A DNA stretch of 49,877 nt from a virus. Below are positions 41,935 to 49,877 of the stretch, one piece after another (the stretch's first letter is position 1; each line of letters opens with the position of its first letter). The stretch lies in IMG/VR virus record IMGVR_UViG_3300027963_000104, positions 1 to 49,877 of that record; one strand, given 5' to 3'. The position numbers and the translations under genes are program-made. The notes beneath the pieces were generated by a model that was given only the letters and a program-made list of their open reading frames with translations, was not told where the DNA came from and did no database searches.

Positions 41935-43458
41935 TTATGGTTTTTTGTTTTTTCTTTTAGTTGCATTTAAACTACTTCCCCCACCTGATGATGATTTTTC
42001 CTTATTATTTATATCTGTTGTCCATTCATCTATATAAGTATGCGTTGCTTGTCTTTTTTCTTCACTATCAGAACCTGATTTACTATCTGCTCTAAATTGT
42101 TCTAAATCCATTGTTCTATCTAAAATAGGATTTCCATCATCATCTCTTTTATATATTTTAACAACCCATTCCCCATTTTCTTTACCTAATTTAACAGCAG
42201 CTTTTTTTCTATATTCTCTGCCATTAGGGTCATTTATACCAGATACTTCATCTTTAATATCTATAAACCCATCAGCATCTTTATTATTATTCCATTTATC
42301 AGTATATGTAGCAAATGTAGCTTGTCTATCTCTTTCGTTGCCGATTTTTTTACCTTGTGAAGACTGTGACATAGGTAGTGCCTTTTTATCTACTGTAGTT
42401 TTAGATTTAGCATATCCTTGTGTAGCTGAATAATTATCTACTGTTCTATATAAAACAGCTTTAGAAAAATTTTTCAATTCGTTAGCAAATTCTGGGGTTG
42501 ACACATCTACCCCATTTTTAGCTGCTGCTCTTCTAAATTTAGCTTGCTCTTGTGCTAAATATTGGTCACCTCCTTCAGTACTTAATCCATTAAATGTATC
42601 ATCTGGGACTATATTTACTGTGTTCCCAGACACATAATCTCCTAATACTTCTTGATAAGCCTTAGCTATTTTATCATCAGATATTCTTATTTCTTCTGCT
42701 TTGGGAACTGGTACGCTTTCCCCTGTAGAATTTACTTTAAATTCATAAAAAGATGATGGCAAAGTAGACTCAGTAGTTGTACCAGTTTCACGCCCAGATG
42801 CATCTCTATTTGCAAATGAAGTCTTTGTTTTTACTGGGTTTGCTTTTTCTAACACATCTTTAATATCTTCATCGCCCCAATTATCATATGGTGCAATATT
42901 TGGGTCTATTATTTTTGCAGCGACTTGTGTCGGGTCACCATTTGTATTTTGTATAACTGTAGCCATAGGAGCTGCAATTATATTTCCATTTTCATCTTTT
43001 GTATATTGAGTTATATTTGTAAAGTTTTTTCTTGCATTTTCTAATTTAAATCCTTTAAATTTTTTATTTGGGATTTCTACACCTTGTTCATAAATATTAC
43101 CTAATTGACTTACTGAATTTGCTTGTGCATATTTATCAGACATTTGTTTTTTTACATTAGCTAAAACTTGCCATTTAGGTACATCAAGAGAAATTTCTTC
43201 TTTTGCCTTTGAATATATGTCTTCAAGTCCCGATTCTATTATTTGCTTAACTTCCCCTCCAACTACAGCTTTAGGGTCTTTAACAGTAACACGTTTTCCA
43301 TAAACAGCATTTAATAATGTCTTTTCAAAATTACCTGTTTCTTTGTCTGACGCTGCTGCTGCTGCTGTTTTTCTTCCCAAAGCATCATACTCTGGTACTT
43401 TAGATAACCAATCTGCCGAAGGAGTTGGTAATACAAATTTTGAAAAATCTAATGCCAT
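41935..43458 (-). CDS. Internal virion protein, 507 aa
   Basis: Ends 3 bp before the giant gene and follows a 183-residue Gln/Ala-rich protein. Soluble, charged and helical, with a basic C-terminal tail (SSLNATKRKNKKP). Order and composition fit a second ejection or cargo protein of the podovirus type (small Ala/Gln-rich, medium, giant). No domain can be named. Confidence 0.55.
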   Translation of the reverse strand: MALDFSKFVLPTPSADWLSKVPEYDALGRKTAAAAASDKETGNFEKTLLNAVYGKRVTVKDPKAVVGGEVKQIIESGLEDIYSKAKEEISLDVPKWQVLANVKKQMSDKYAQANSVSQLGNIYEQGVEIPNKKFKGFKLENARKNFTNITQYTKDENGNIIAAPMATVIQNTNGDPTQVAAKIIDPNIAPYDNWGDEDIKDVLEKANPVKTKTSFANRDASGRETGTTTESTLPSSFYEFKVNSTGESVPVPKAEEIRISDDKIAKAYQEVLGDYVSGNTVNIVPDDTFNGLSTEGGDQYLAQEQAKFRRAAAKNGVDVSTPEFANELKNFSKAVLYRTVDNYSATQGYAKSKTTVDKKALPMSQSSQGKKIGNERDRQATFATYTDKWNNNKDADGFIDIKDEVSGINDPNGREYRKKAAVKLGKENGEWVVKIYKRDDDGNPILDRTMDLEQFRADSKSGSDSEEKRQATHTYIDEWTTDINNKEKSSSGGGSSLNATKRKNKKP

Positions 43459-43468
43459 TTATTGTTTT

Positions 43469-44020
43469 TTACTTTTTATACCCTAAATCCCAAAAATTTA
43501 CTTCTTTACCTGGTTCTTTACCTTTTAAATATGCTGCATTATTCATAAGACCACCAGCTAAACTAGTTAATCCACCAATAGCCGATGCTTGTCCTTGACC
43601 TAATGAAGATAGCCCTGATATTTTACTTTGTAAATAATCGTTATATTGTTGTTGATAATTACTTAATGCTTGTAAATATGCTTGATTAGCCTGTGCTTTA
43701 TTTTGTCCTTCTTGAGTTGCTAAGTTTTGAAACGCTTCATTAGATTGACCTGATATTCCTGCTGCTGCTTGCATTACATCTGCTCCAGAAGTTGCAGATT
43801 GTTGAATTTTGCCCATGGCATTTGCTCCACTTTGGTAAATATTTCTTTCTGCTTGTGCTGCTCCTTGCATTCTTGCGTTTCTTTCTAATTGAGCTTGATT
43901 TAAAGCTGATTTATCTGGAGCTTTCATTTCCCCCATTACATTTTTAACTCTTTGATTTTGCTGATATTGAGTGAACGCATTTAAAAGTGTTCCACCAACT
44001 CCTGCTATTAATCCTACCAT
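43469..44020 (-). CDS. Small internal virion protein, Ala/Gln-rich, 183 aa
   Basis: N-terminal glycine-rich hydrophobic segment (MVGLIAGVGGTLLNAF), then a long Ala/Gln/Asn-rich helical region (AQLERNARMQGAAQAERNIY), then a second hydrophobic patch (SAIGGLTSLAGGLM). This is the composition of T7 gp14-like ejection proteins that form a channel in the outer membrane. I infer this role; identity is not demonstrated. Confidence 0.6.
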   Translation of the reverse strand: MVGLIAGVGGTLLNAFTQYQQNQRVKNVMGEMKAPDKSALNQAQLERNARMQGAAQAERNIYQSGANAMGKIQQSATSGADVMQAAAGISGQSNEAFQNLATQEGQNKAQANQAYLQALSNYQQQYNDYLQSKISGLSSLGQGQASAIGGLTSLAGGLMNNAAYLKGKEPGKEVNFWDLGYKK

Positions 44021-44032
44021 AATATATTGTAT

Positions 44033-47000
44033 TTAAAATGTATGACCTTTACTTATTGATGTACTTAATTGTAAAAGGCGAAGTTGTAAAGGACTGGTTG
44101 TTGGGGAAAATCTAACTAACACATACATATTTGTATTCCTCATTACTTCCCCTGTTAAAAGTCCTGTATATTCATCACCCGTAATTGTTTCTACTACTTT
44201 GTTTCTTAGTATGCTTGCGTACCATATCCCTTCTACGTCAGCAAAATCTACACTTTCCAAATCTGATGTTTGCAAGTTAGGATATTCATTATAAAAATAC
44301 ACAAAATTTGGTATAAAATTAGATTCTGTTAAAATATTATCATAAACTTTTGGTACTTGAGGCAAAATGTTTGAAGTAAACATTATTTTAGAATCATATT
44401 GCACACCAAAGAATTCATTTTGATTGTCTTGATTGTTCTCGTAAACATAACCATCCTTGAATGTAAACATTCTATTTTGTACACCAGCAAAGTACTCTGT
44501 ATTAAATGTGTAAGCCCCTTGCCAGTGTGGTGTTACTACAGCCCCAGTTCCCAGCTTATAGACAATAGTCTTACCTTGGTAGTCTAGTATATCAAATGGG
44601 TATATGTCACTTGGGTAATCAGGTAGATAACCTTTAGGTGGTGTTTCTGAAAGTTTGGGAATTGATATTAGAAGCTCATCATGCGCTGAATCTACTGTTG
44701 CAAAAACGTATGGTCTGTTCCCCAACGCTTCAATCTCATCCTTAGTCATACTTAAATACTTGTAAGACCAATTCTTCCAAAACCTTGTCATTTTTATTGC
44801 AGATATATTATCTAACCCATTTGCAGAATACTGAACCCATCTACCATTGCTAGCATCAAAGAAATATACATTACCACGATATTGAACTACTGATGCAGGG
44901 TCAATACATCCGTAATTACCCTTTAAAATGTTTATAGTCCCTATTATATTAGTTCCCGAACTAAAAAACTTAACACCACCTGTACTATCTGTAATCTGCG
45001 TTTCCCCAAGATACATAGAATTAGTTTCTACTGCACATAAAGACAACATTACAGAACCCTCATCTTGTACTTTTGATGTGTTTTGTAGTTTAGTTATAGA
45101 ACCACAGTCGTCAGAAACAAATATTTGCGCCCCAATCCTAAACGTACTAGACCCATTTATTTGTGTGCCTGAAATATAAGTATCACTCCATAAGATTTCT
45201 GTGTTATTATCAACCTGACCTAGCTTAGTTACAATATTTACTTTACCTCCATCTGTATACCAATTTCTAAAGTACAAATCATTTGGAGACATTGCGTTTG
45301 CTAAATATGTTCCACTTGGGTTAAAATCTCTTGTTAACAAATAAGTATCAGCTTTGAAAAATCCAAATAAAGCAGAATAATTTCTAATTATAGTGCCAGG
45401 GAAGTTCACATTGTAAATCTCTCCCATCTCATAATATGGTTCTTGGTCACTAGTTTTATAAGGAGTATATATTTCAAAAGAATATTTCACATTTGCTAAA
45501 TCATCCCCTATATTTTTACATTTTAAAAGTATATAACTACCCTCTTGACCTATAACAGGCAATGTGTATGTAGTACTATCATCAGTCAACAAACAAACAT
45601 CTCCTTCCGTAAATACATACCCAAGACTAGTTTGATTTAATGCAGTAATATCAATAGCTATAGCAACTGCTTGGTCTACAAATAAAGTGCTGTCAAATAC
45701 ATAACTGCCATCCGTTTTTCTTGTTGCATATTTACCATTTGTAATTGAAGATATAAAAAATCTTTTTGTCAAATTCTTAGTTAAAACAGGAGCATAATAG
45801 TATGCCCATTCAGGTATTTCTGCTAGTGCATTATTGTTATTTACATTCCATATAAATGAATCTATTGCATATGTAGATGTCTCATCTCTTAATGGAGTAG
45901 TTACAGTAGTATCTTGATTCCATGTTATTGTAGCAGTACCTGTTGTAAATGGAACAAGGGGTTCGACTACAGTTGCAATTATATTACCTAATGTAATTGA
46001 TATATCTAATATAGTATAAGTCCCATTGCCTGCATCAAGACCCGATATTGTAAACACTTGCCCAACTGTTAAATCTATAGCATCAGAACCAAAATCAAAC
46101 CCTTCTGTAGAAGTAAAAGGGATATTGAAATATGATACAGTTCTCGTATCAGAAAGTTGTGCCTGCCCGTTACTTACAACACCACACTTTCTCATTGCAA
46201 AATCATAAAAAACCATTCCTGATTTATAAACTGATGCTTGAGGATAAATATTATAATAATCCTTATTTATACCTGTTATTGGTATAGCACCTTGTATAGT
46301 TTTTGATTGAGCTAAAACATAATAATTTGTAGGAGGAATCGTATTTTGAACTACTTGTTGAAATGTTGAACCTCTGAATGTAAGACTGTTAAAATTTATT
46401 GTGGTAGGTCTTGTTACAGTTGGATTTAAACTAGTAAAACTTGTTGCCTCGTATGTATTACAAACATAATATCCTGGTCGTGCAGCCCATGCTAAATAAA
46501 CATAATACCCTTCATATGCGTAAAAATTAAATGAAATAAACACTCTTTTTCTACCATTATGCCTTATTTTTATTAATTGAGTTATTTTAGTTTCGTTACT
46601 TGGGAAAGTATAACTTCCAATACCAAGCGTCATTGAGCTATACTGAGGAGTATCGTAACCATCTATATTATTTGCTAGGAAATATCTTTGTTTTGCTATT
46701 TCGTGTGTTTGGGAATATATGGGAACAGAATCAAATGGTCTTAATACATCTCCTTGCGTAATAACTTCCCCAGTCGTATCATTATAAAAATTAAATGTAA
46801 GTGGAGTAGTATGGTCATTATGATTTTCAATTGCAGTTAAATCATTTGAATTTCTTTTATCCCACCTGTTAACAATAAAAGCATCATTGCTTTCACTAAA
46901 CCTTACAATTAAGTTTACTATTTTTACTGTTTCGGGAACTTGTTCATTAAAGTCCATGCTAACAATAACCTTATTAAAATCTTCTTCTGTACCGTTTAAT

Positions 47001-48634
47001 TTTGTAGACTGACTATATGCGCCAATAACTGTTACTTCGTTGTCATAGTATTGATACTGAAATGCAAATTGAAAAGATTCATTTGCTATAAAGTTAGTCG
47101 GAAAAGAAGAGTCATATACTTTAGTAAAATTCGGTGTAAATATTGGTGGTGGCTTAATTAATGTTATTTCTGAAAAGTTGATTGGAAAAACATAAGTATG
47201 TTCTTCTGTAACAAACGTTGGATAGTTAGCAGAAATTCCCGACTCAATATTAATCTTCCTTGGTTGATTATTTGTACCATCTGTCCAAGATAGAATACCG
47301 TTTGCAATATGTGCCGAGTGTATAAGTGAGTTTTTATCAAAGTTTAAACGACCAATAACTTGTGATGACTTTAATACTGTATAAATAGTATTGGTCTTGG
47401 TATATAAACATAGTATCTCATCTTCCCTGTCAGGATTAGCATCACCACTACTAACACCTCCTTCAAAAGGTAATGTGTCGTTAAGTTCTTCTGATGTTGG
47501 GGAAGTGATTGTAATTTTAAGCTGTACGTTCAAATAGTTTACACTTGACCCATAAGCCAATGGTGCAAATACCGTTATAGTATTACCTATAGCTATTGCA
47601 GAATACCCATAAGTGCTCACAATTGATGCTAAATTGGTTAATGCGTCAGCTAATGTAAGATAACCACCAGAAACTCCATTAAAAATAAGAATACCATTAT
47701 CTGGGTCGTTTATAGTTATTGATGATGATTGAGATAGAACAGGATAATTAGATGCAATGTAATTACAATCAAATGTTACTCTTGCACTTGTGGGAACTGC
47801 TGGCGTTGTATCATAATTAAAATATACTAATCTCTCATTCTCTGTGTCCTCTATTGTTCCTATAGTTTTGTATTTATCATAATCTTCATCTTCCAATAAT
47901 CGTACTGCAAATCCATAGTTTTCATCTAAAGCAGTAGTAGTAATAGTCATTCCTCCATAATCATAAGTCAATAAAGTAAATACTTTTGATGTCAAATAAT
48001 TAGTTCCCCAAAAATATGCAATTTCATTAATTTCTAAAAAACTACTTGAATTATTTATTTTACCTCCTGGTAAAGCTGTAAATCCACTATTATTAGTTGT
48101 CCCAGCATTTGGTGGAGACCAATGTGTTGTTCCTGTTTCTTTTAATGCAAATCCTGCTACAAGATTCCCTCCTAAATAATTTTGTAAAGTATCCCATTCT
48201 GTTATTGTTGGAATATGATAACCTACAGGAGCTAAACCTCTAGGGTCATTTACTGCATACCAATTATATAATTTGCCATAAATTGCTCCATTAGCAGGGT
48301 CATTATCATAATAACACCATGCTCCTGTTGTTGAAGCTGCCCATTCTATTGGGTCAGTTATTTCAGGTATTGGGTCTCCATTTCTATATGTTGTAACTTC
48401 TAAATTTCTTTTAGTCCATTTTTGAGTTCCAATAGTAACAGTTTCAATTGGAGGCACAATTTTAAAATTACCCCCAACACTTTCCATAATGCCTGTAGCT
48501 CCCTTGTCAGTAGTTCCCGTACGTACATTCTCAGCATTAACCCACTCATTAGTAGTTAATGCAAATGGAGAATCGTCTGAGTTTAATCTACCAGACTGTA
48601 CATCTCCGAATACTTTTACATCTTTTTGCCTCAT
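44033..48634 (-). CDS. Large tail/virion protein with inserted FISUMP domain
   Basis: 1,533 residues. The N-terminus (GRLNSDDSPFALTTNEWVNAEN) matches the pattern of large tail proteins in Bacteroidota phages. It is interrupted by a FISUMP domain at about 66-250: IGTQKWTKRNL, AWCYYDNDP, YGKLYNWYAVNDPRGLAPVG, HIPTITEWDTL, then GFAVRLLE. After it comes DKYKTIGTIEDTENERLVYF. FISUMP has a lectin-like fold and is used for surface binding. A TAxxLxxI-type beta domain follows (about 280-390), and then long beta-rich stretches. It is probably a tail tube or nozzle component that displays a binding domain. Confidence 0.7.
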   Translation of the reverse strand: MRQKDVKVFGDVQSGRLNSDDSPFALTTNEWVNAENVRTGTTDKGATGIMESVGGNFKIVPPIETVTIGTQKWTKRNLEVTTYRNGDPIPEITDPIEWAASTTGAWCYYDNDPANGAIYGKLYNWYAVNDPRGLAPVGYHIPTITEWDTLQNYLGGNLVAGFALKETGTTHWSPPNAGTTNNSGFTALPGGKINNSSSFLEINEIAYFWGTNYLTSKVFTLLTYDYGGMTITTTALDENYGFAVRLLEDEDYDKYKTIGTIEDTENERLVYFNYDTTPAVPTSARVTFDCNYIASNYPVLSQSSSITINDPDNGILIFNGVSGGYLTLADALTNLASIVSTYGYSAIAIGNTITVFAPLAYGSSVNYLNVQLKITITSPTSEELNDTLPFEGGVSSGDANPDREDEILCLYTKTNTIYTVLKSSQVIGRLNFDKNSLIHSAHIANGILSWTDGTNNQPRKINIESGISANYPTFVTEEHTYVFPINFSEITLIKPPPIFTPNFTKVYDSSFPTNFIANESFQFAFQYQYYDNEVTVIGAYSQSTKLNGTEEDFNKVIVSMDFNEQVPETVKIVNLIVRFSESNDAFIVNRWDKRNSNDLTAIENHNDHTTPLTFNFYNDTTGEVITQGDVLRPFDSVPIYSQTHEIAKQRYFLANNIDGYDTPQYSSMTLGIGSYTFPSNETKITQLIKIRHNGRKRVFISFNFYAYEGYYVYLAWAARPGYYVCNTYEATSFTSLNPTVTRPTTINFNSLTFRGSTFQQVVQNTIPPTNYYVLAQSKTIQGAIPITGINKDYYNIYPQASVYKSGMVFYDFAMRKCGVVSNGQAQLSDTRTVSYFNIPFTSTEGFDFGSDAIDLTVGQVFTISGLDAGNGTYTILDISITLGNIIATVVEPLVPFTTGTATITWNQDTTVTTPLRDETSTYAIDSFIWNVNNNNALAEIPEWAYYYAPVLTKNLTKRFFISSITNGKYATRKTDGSYVFDSTLFVDQAVAIAIDITALNQTSLGYVFTEGDVCLLTDDSTTYTLPVIGQEGSYILLKCKNIGDDLANVKYSFEIYTPYKTSDQEPYYEMGEIYNVNFPGTIIRNYSALFGFFKADTYLLTRDFNPSGTYLANAMSPNDLYFRNWYTDGGKVNIVTKLGQVDNNTEILWSDTYISGTQINGSSTFRIGAQIFVSDDCGSITKLQNTSKVQDEGSVMLSLCAVETNSMYLGETQITDSTGGVKFFSSGTNIIGTINILKGNYGCIDPASVVQYRGNVYFFDASNGRWVQYSANGLDNISAIKMTRFWKNWSYKYLSMTKDEIEALGNRPYVFATVDSAHDELLISIPKLSETPPKGYLPDYPSDIYPFDILDYQGKTIVYKLGTGAVVTPHWQGAYTFNTEYFAGVQNRMFTFKDGYVYENNQDNQNEFFGVQYDSKIMFTSNILPQVPKVYDNILTESNFIPNFVYFYNEYPNLQTSDLESVDFADVEGIWYASILRNKVVETITGDEYTGLLTGEVMRNTNMYVLVRFSPTTSPLQLRLLQLSTSISKGHTF

Positions 48635-48900
48635 TATGGTGCGATATATGGTTCTATTAAAAATAAATTATCTTCTGTTGTTAAATAATAAAATACATCA
48701 TCATAAGTGAATCTGATTGCAGTTGAAGCATCAAATAGCACATATTCCCCAGCAATATATAAATCAGACAAGTCATTTACTTGTTCTATATACCCATATA
48801 AAAAAGGTGTACCATCTGTTATCATCCCAGACGCACTGTTTTGTCTTTGAGTCAACAAAACCTGATACTTTTTCAATATGAACCCACTAGGTAATGCCAT
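48634..48900 (-). CDS. Small tail/virion protein, 88 aa
   Basis: MALPSGFILKKYQVLLTQRQ start; soluble beta-type protein with FLYGYIEQVNDLSDLYIAGEYVLF. The stop overlaps the large protein start by one base, so the two are translationally coupled. Possibly a tail or neck protein; unrecognised. Confidence 0.55.
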   Translation of the reverse strand: MALPSGFILKKYQVLLTQRQNSASGMITDGTPFLYGYIEQVNDLSDLYIAGEYVLFDASTAIRFTYDDVFYYLTTEDNLFLIEPYIAP

Positions 48901-48903
48901 GTC

Positions 48904-49197
48904 TTATTCTATTGTAAAATAAAAATACAAATCTTTTGGTGCTGCAACCCTTATTTGATAACCAGGAAGAATTAATAAGGGTATACTTGTTGAATATGAT
49001 TCTATTGTTGTAAATTCTTTATAAAATATAATTATTTCTTCTGCTGGGGAAATCTTGAATATTGAAATAGTTAGACCATTATCACCCCCTGCGAAGTCGT
49101 TGTATAAATAAAAAGATTTTATTGTCGCAGGTATGTTAAACACTTGCGAATCTTCTGTTGTATTAGAAGTAGATAAAATCCCTTTAAATACTGGCAT
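48904..49197 (-). CDS. Small tail/virion protein, 97 aa
   Basis: Beta-rich, with AGGDNGLTISIFKI and PGYQIRVAAPKDLYFYFT. It could be a small Ig-like or connector protein. Three- to four-base gaps on both sides show a continuous operon. No family recognised. Confidence 0.55.
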   Translation of the reverse strand: MPVFKGILSTSNTTEDSQVFNIPATIKSFYLYNDFAGGDNGLTISIFKISPAEEIIIFYKEFTTIESYSTSIPLLILPGYQIRVAAPKDLYFYFTIE

Positions 49198-49201
49198 ATA
49201 A

Positions 49202-49877
49202 TTAATTTTTTACTGCTGCTGTGTATCCGTTTCTTAATGTATTTTTTACGTCTACCAAAGTTAACCCACTTAATCTTGCCCTCAAATTCTTTTTTCTGTT
49301 ATAGAACGAAACTGCTTCTGGTGCGTAGTCATTGTTCGCATTAGGACTCTTCTTCCACTCTTGCCATGCTCTTATGCATTGTATTGCTTGGGAATCAATT
49401 TGTGTCGCATTATCAACGCTTTGTCCGTCTGAAATATATTGAAGCACTATGCTCTTTCTTTCAAATCCATAAGACATTTGTATTTGTCTTCTTTCTTTTA
49501 TTATTTTATATCCTATGCTAGTACCTCCCGTAGCCCCAAAGAATCTACCTGTTGGCTCTCCAAAATCATTTATATTCCAAAACCAAAAAATTCCCAAACC
49601 ACCTAAAAATAAATTATTACCATCAGTAACATTGTTTACACCTACTCCATTTTGATTATAAACAGGCAAGCTAGGATGCGTAAATTGACCTGTTGTTGGG
49701 TTATGTAGTCTTAATGGGCTAATAGCATCTATGTGTGGGAGTTTCTGAAGAGCTCCCCCACCAAAATAACCTACAGATACATCATCAACAAAATCATCAG
49801 GCAAGTCTACTGCTCCATAATCATTTACTGGTAATTGTACTGTATTTACAATCTTAAGTGTGTCAAATGATAGTTCT
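49202..49877 (-). CDS. Partial tail/connector-region protein, cut by window end
   Basis: The frame stays open to the right edge with no ATG start inside: the codon at 49804 is an internal TTG and residues before it read LSFDTLKIVNTVQLP. At least 225 residues of the C-terminal part are present (GYFGGGALQKLPHIDAIS, WQEWKKSPNANNDYAPE, then a basic end). Co-transcribed with the small tail genes. The true start lies outside the window. Probably a neck or tail tubular protein, by position only. Confidence 0.6.
   Translation of the reverse strand, partial: ELSFDTLKIVNTVQLPVNDYGAVDLPDDFVDDVSVGYFGGGALQKLPHIDAISPLRLHNPTTGQFTHPSLPVYNQNGVGVNNVTDGNNLFLGGLGIFWFWNINDFGEPTGRFFGATGGTSIGYKIIKERRQIQMSYGFERKSIVLQYISDGQSVDNATQIDSQAIQCIRAWQEWKKSPNANNDYAPEAVSFYNRKKNLRARLSGLTLVDVKNTLRNGYTAAVKN

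Noticed and set aside
31825-44020. Many + strand reading frames of 60-130 codons
   Set aside because: They lie antisense to long - strand genes, lack the A-rich leader and are rich in Ser/Phe/Leu, as expected for the reverse complement of Lys/Glu-rich genes.
44033-48634. Diversity-generating retroelement target
   Set aside because: FISUMP domains can be such targets, but I see no reverse transcriptase gene, no template repeat and no typical variable repeat at the C-terminus. A full-genome search would be needed.
1-49877. CRISPR array, integrase or lysogeny module
   Set aside because: No regularly spaced identical repeats and no recombinase, repressor or attachment site could be seen. The helix-turn-helix gene alone does not show lysogeny.

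Overview
The window is about 50 kb of an AT-rich, tailed double-stranded DNA phage that most likely infects a member of the Bacteroidota, probably a Flavobacterium-like host. Four kinds of evidence point there. Nearly every left-arm gene starts after an A-rich leader (consensus near AAACTAAACACAATG) with no Shine-Dalgarno sequence. Candidate promoters match the Bacteroidota pattern TTG-N18-20-TAnnTTT(G/A). Four predicted signal peptides place a glutamine just after the cleavage site, as in the Bacteroidota Q-rule. One secreted protein carries repeats like those of the flavobacterial gliding adhesin SprB. No integrase, repressor, replication polymerase or helicase is visible. The gene at the right edge is cut by the window end, so this is part of a larger genome.

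Left arm (1-11,595, + strand). About 1,060 non-coding bases hold short TGCTAA/TTTAGT repeats, two tandem promoters and a probable structured RNA of about 300 nt (about 724-1031). Roughly 35 small, tightly packed genes follow. Most are unrecognised. Exceptions are a DUF932-family protein, a WYL_2 (SH3-like) protein, a possible helix-turn-helix protein with its own promoter, several small secreted proteins and lipoproteins, a GIY-YIG homing endonuclease that interrupts a small zinc-finger gene, and the SprB-repeat protein. Two strong hairpins (5300-5331 and 9429-9476) divide this arm.

Right arm (11,596-49,877, all - strand). Read in its direction of transcription, from the right edge leftwards, it encodes: tail/connector proteins; a 1,533-residue virion protein with an inserted lectin-like FISUMP domain; internal (ejection-type) proteins, one of 3,368 residues with a zinc metallopeptidase motif; a ferritin-like protein; a candidate small terminase; the large terminase; an HNH homing endonuclease; the portal; a scaffold-like protein; the major capsid protein; a duplicated-repeat probable capsid accessory protein; connector and fibre proteins; two signal-peptide-bearing adhesins (a C1q-like fibre and a beta-helix protein); and a lysis cassette (coiled-coil membrane protein, holin, exonuclease, small ORFs, a one-piece spanin and a T4-type lysozyme). 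The two arms converge with no spacer at 11,595/11,596. The order TerL-portal-scaffold-capsid plus very large internal proteins resembles crAss-like and podovirus-type phages of Bacteroidota, but I cannot assign a family from sequence reading alone.

The most unusual signals are the promoter-led structured RNA at the left end, a strong excess of the pentamer GGGAA/TTCCC in genes and hairpins, the homing endonuclease that left a duplicated gene start, and several host-like protein domains (SprB repeats, FISUMP, ferritin fold) carried by the phage.
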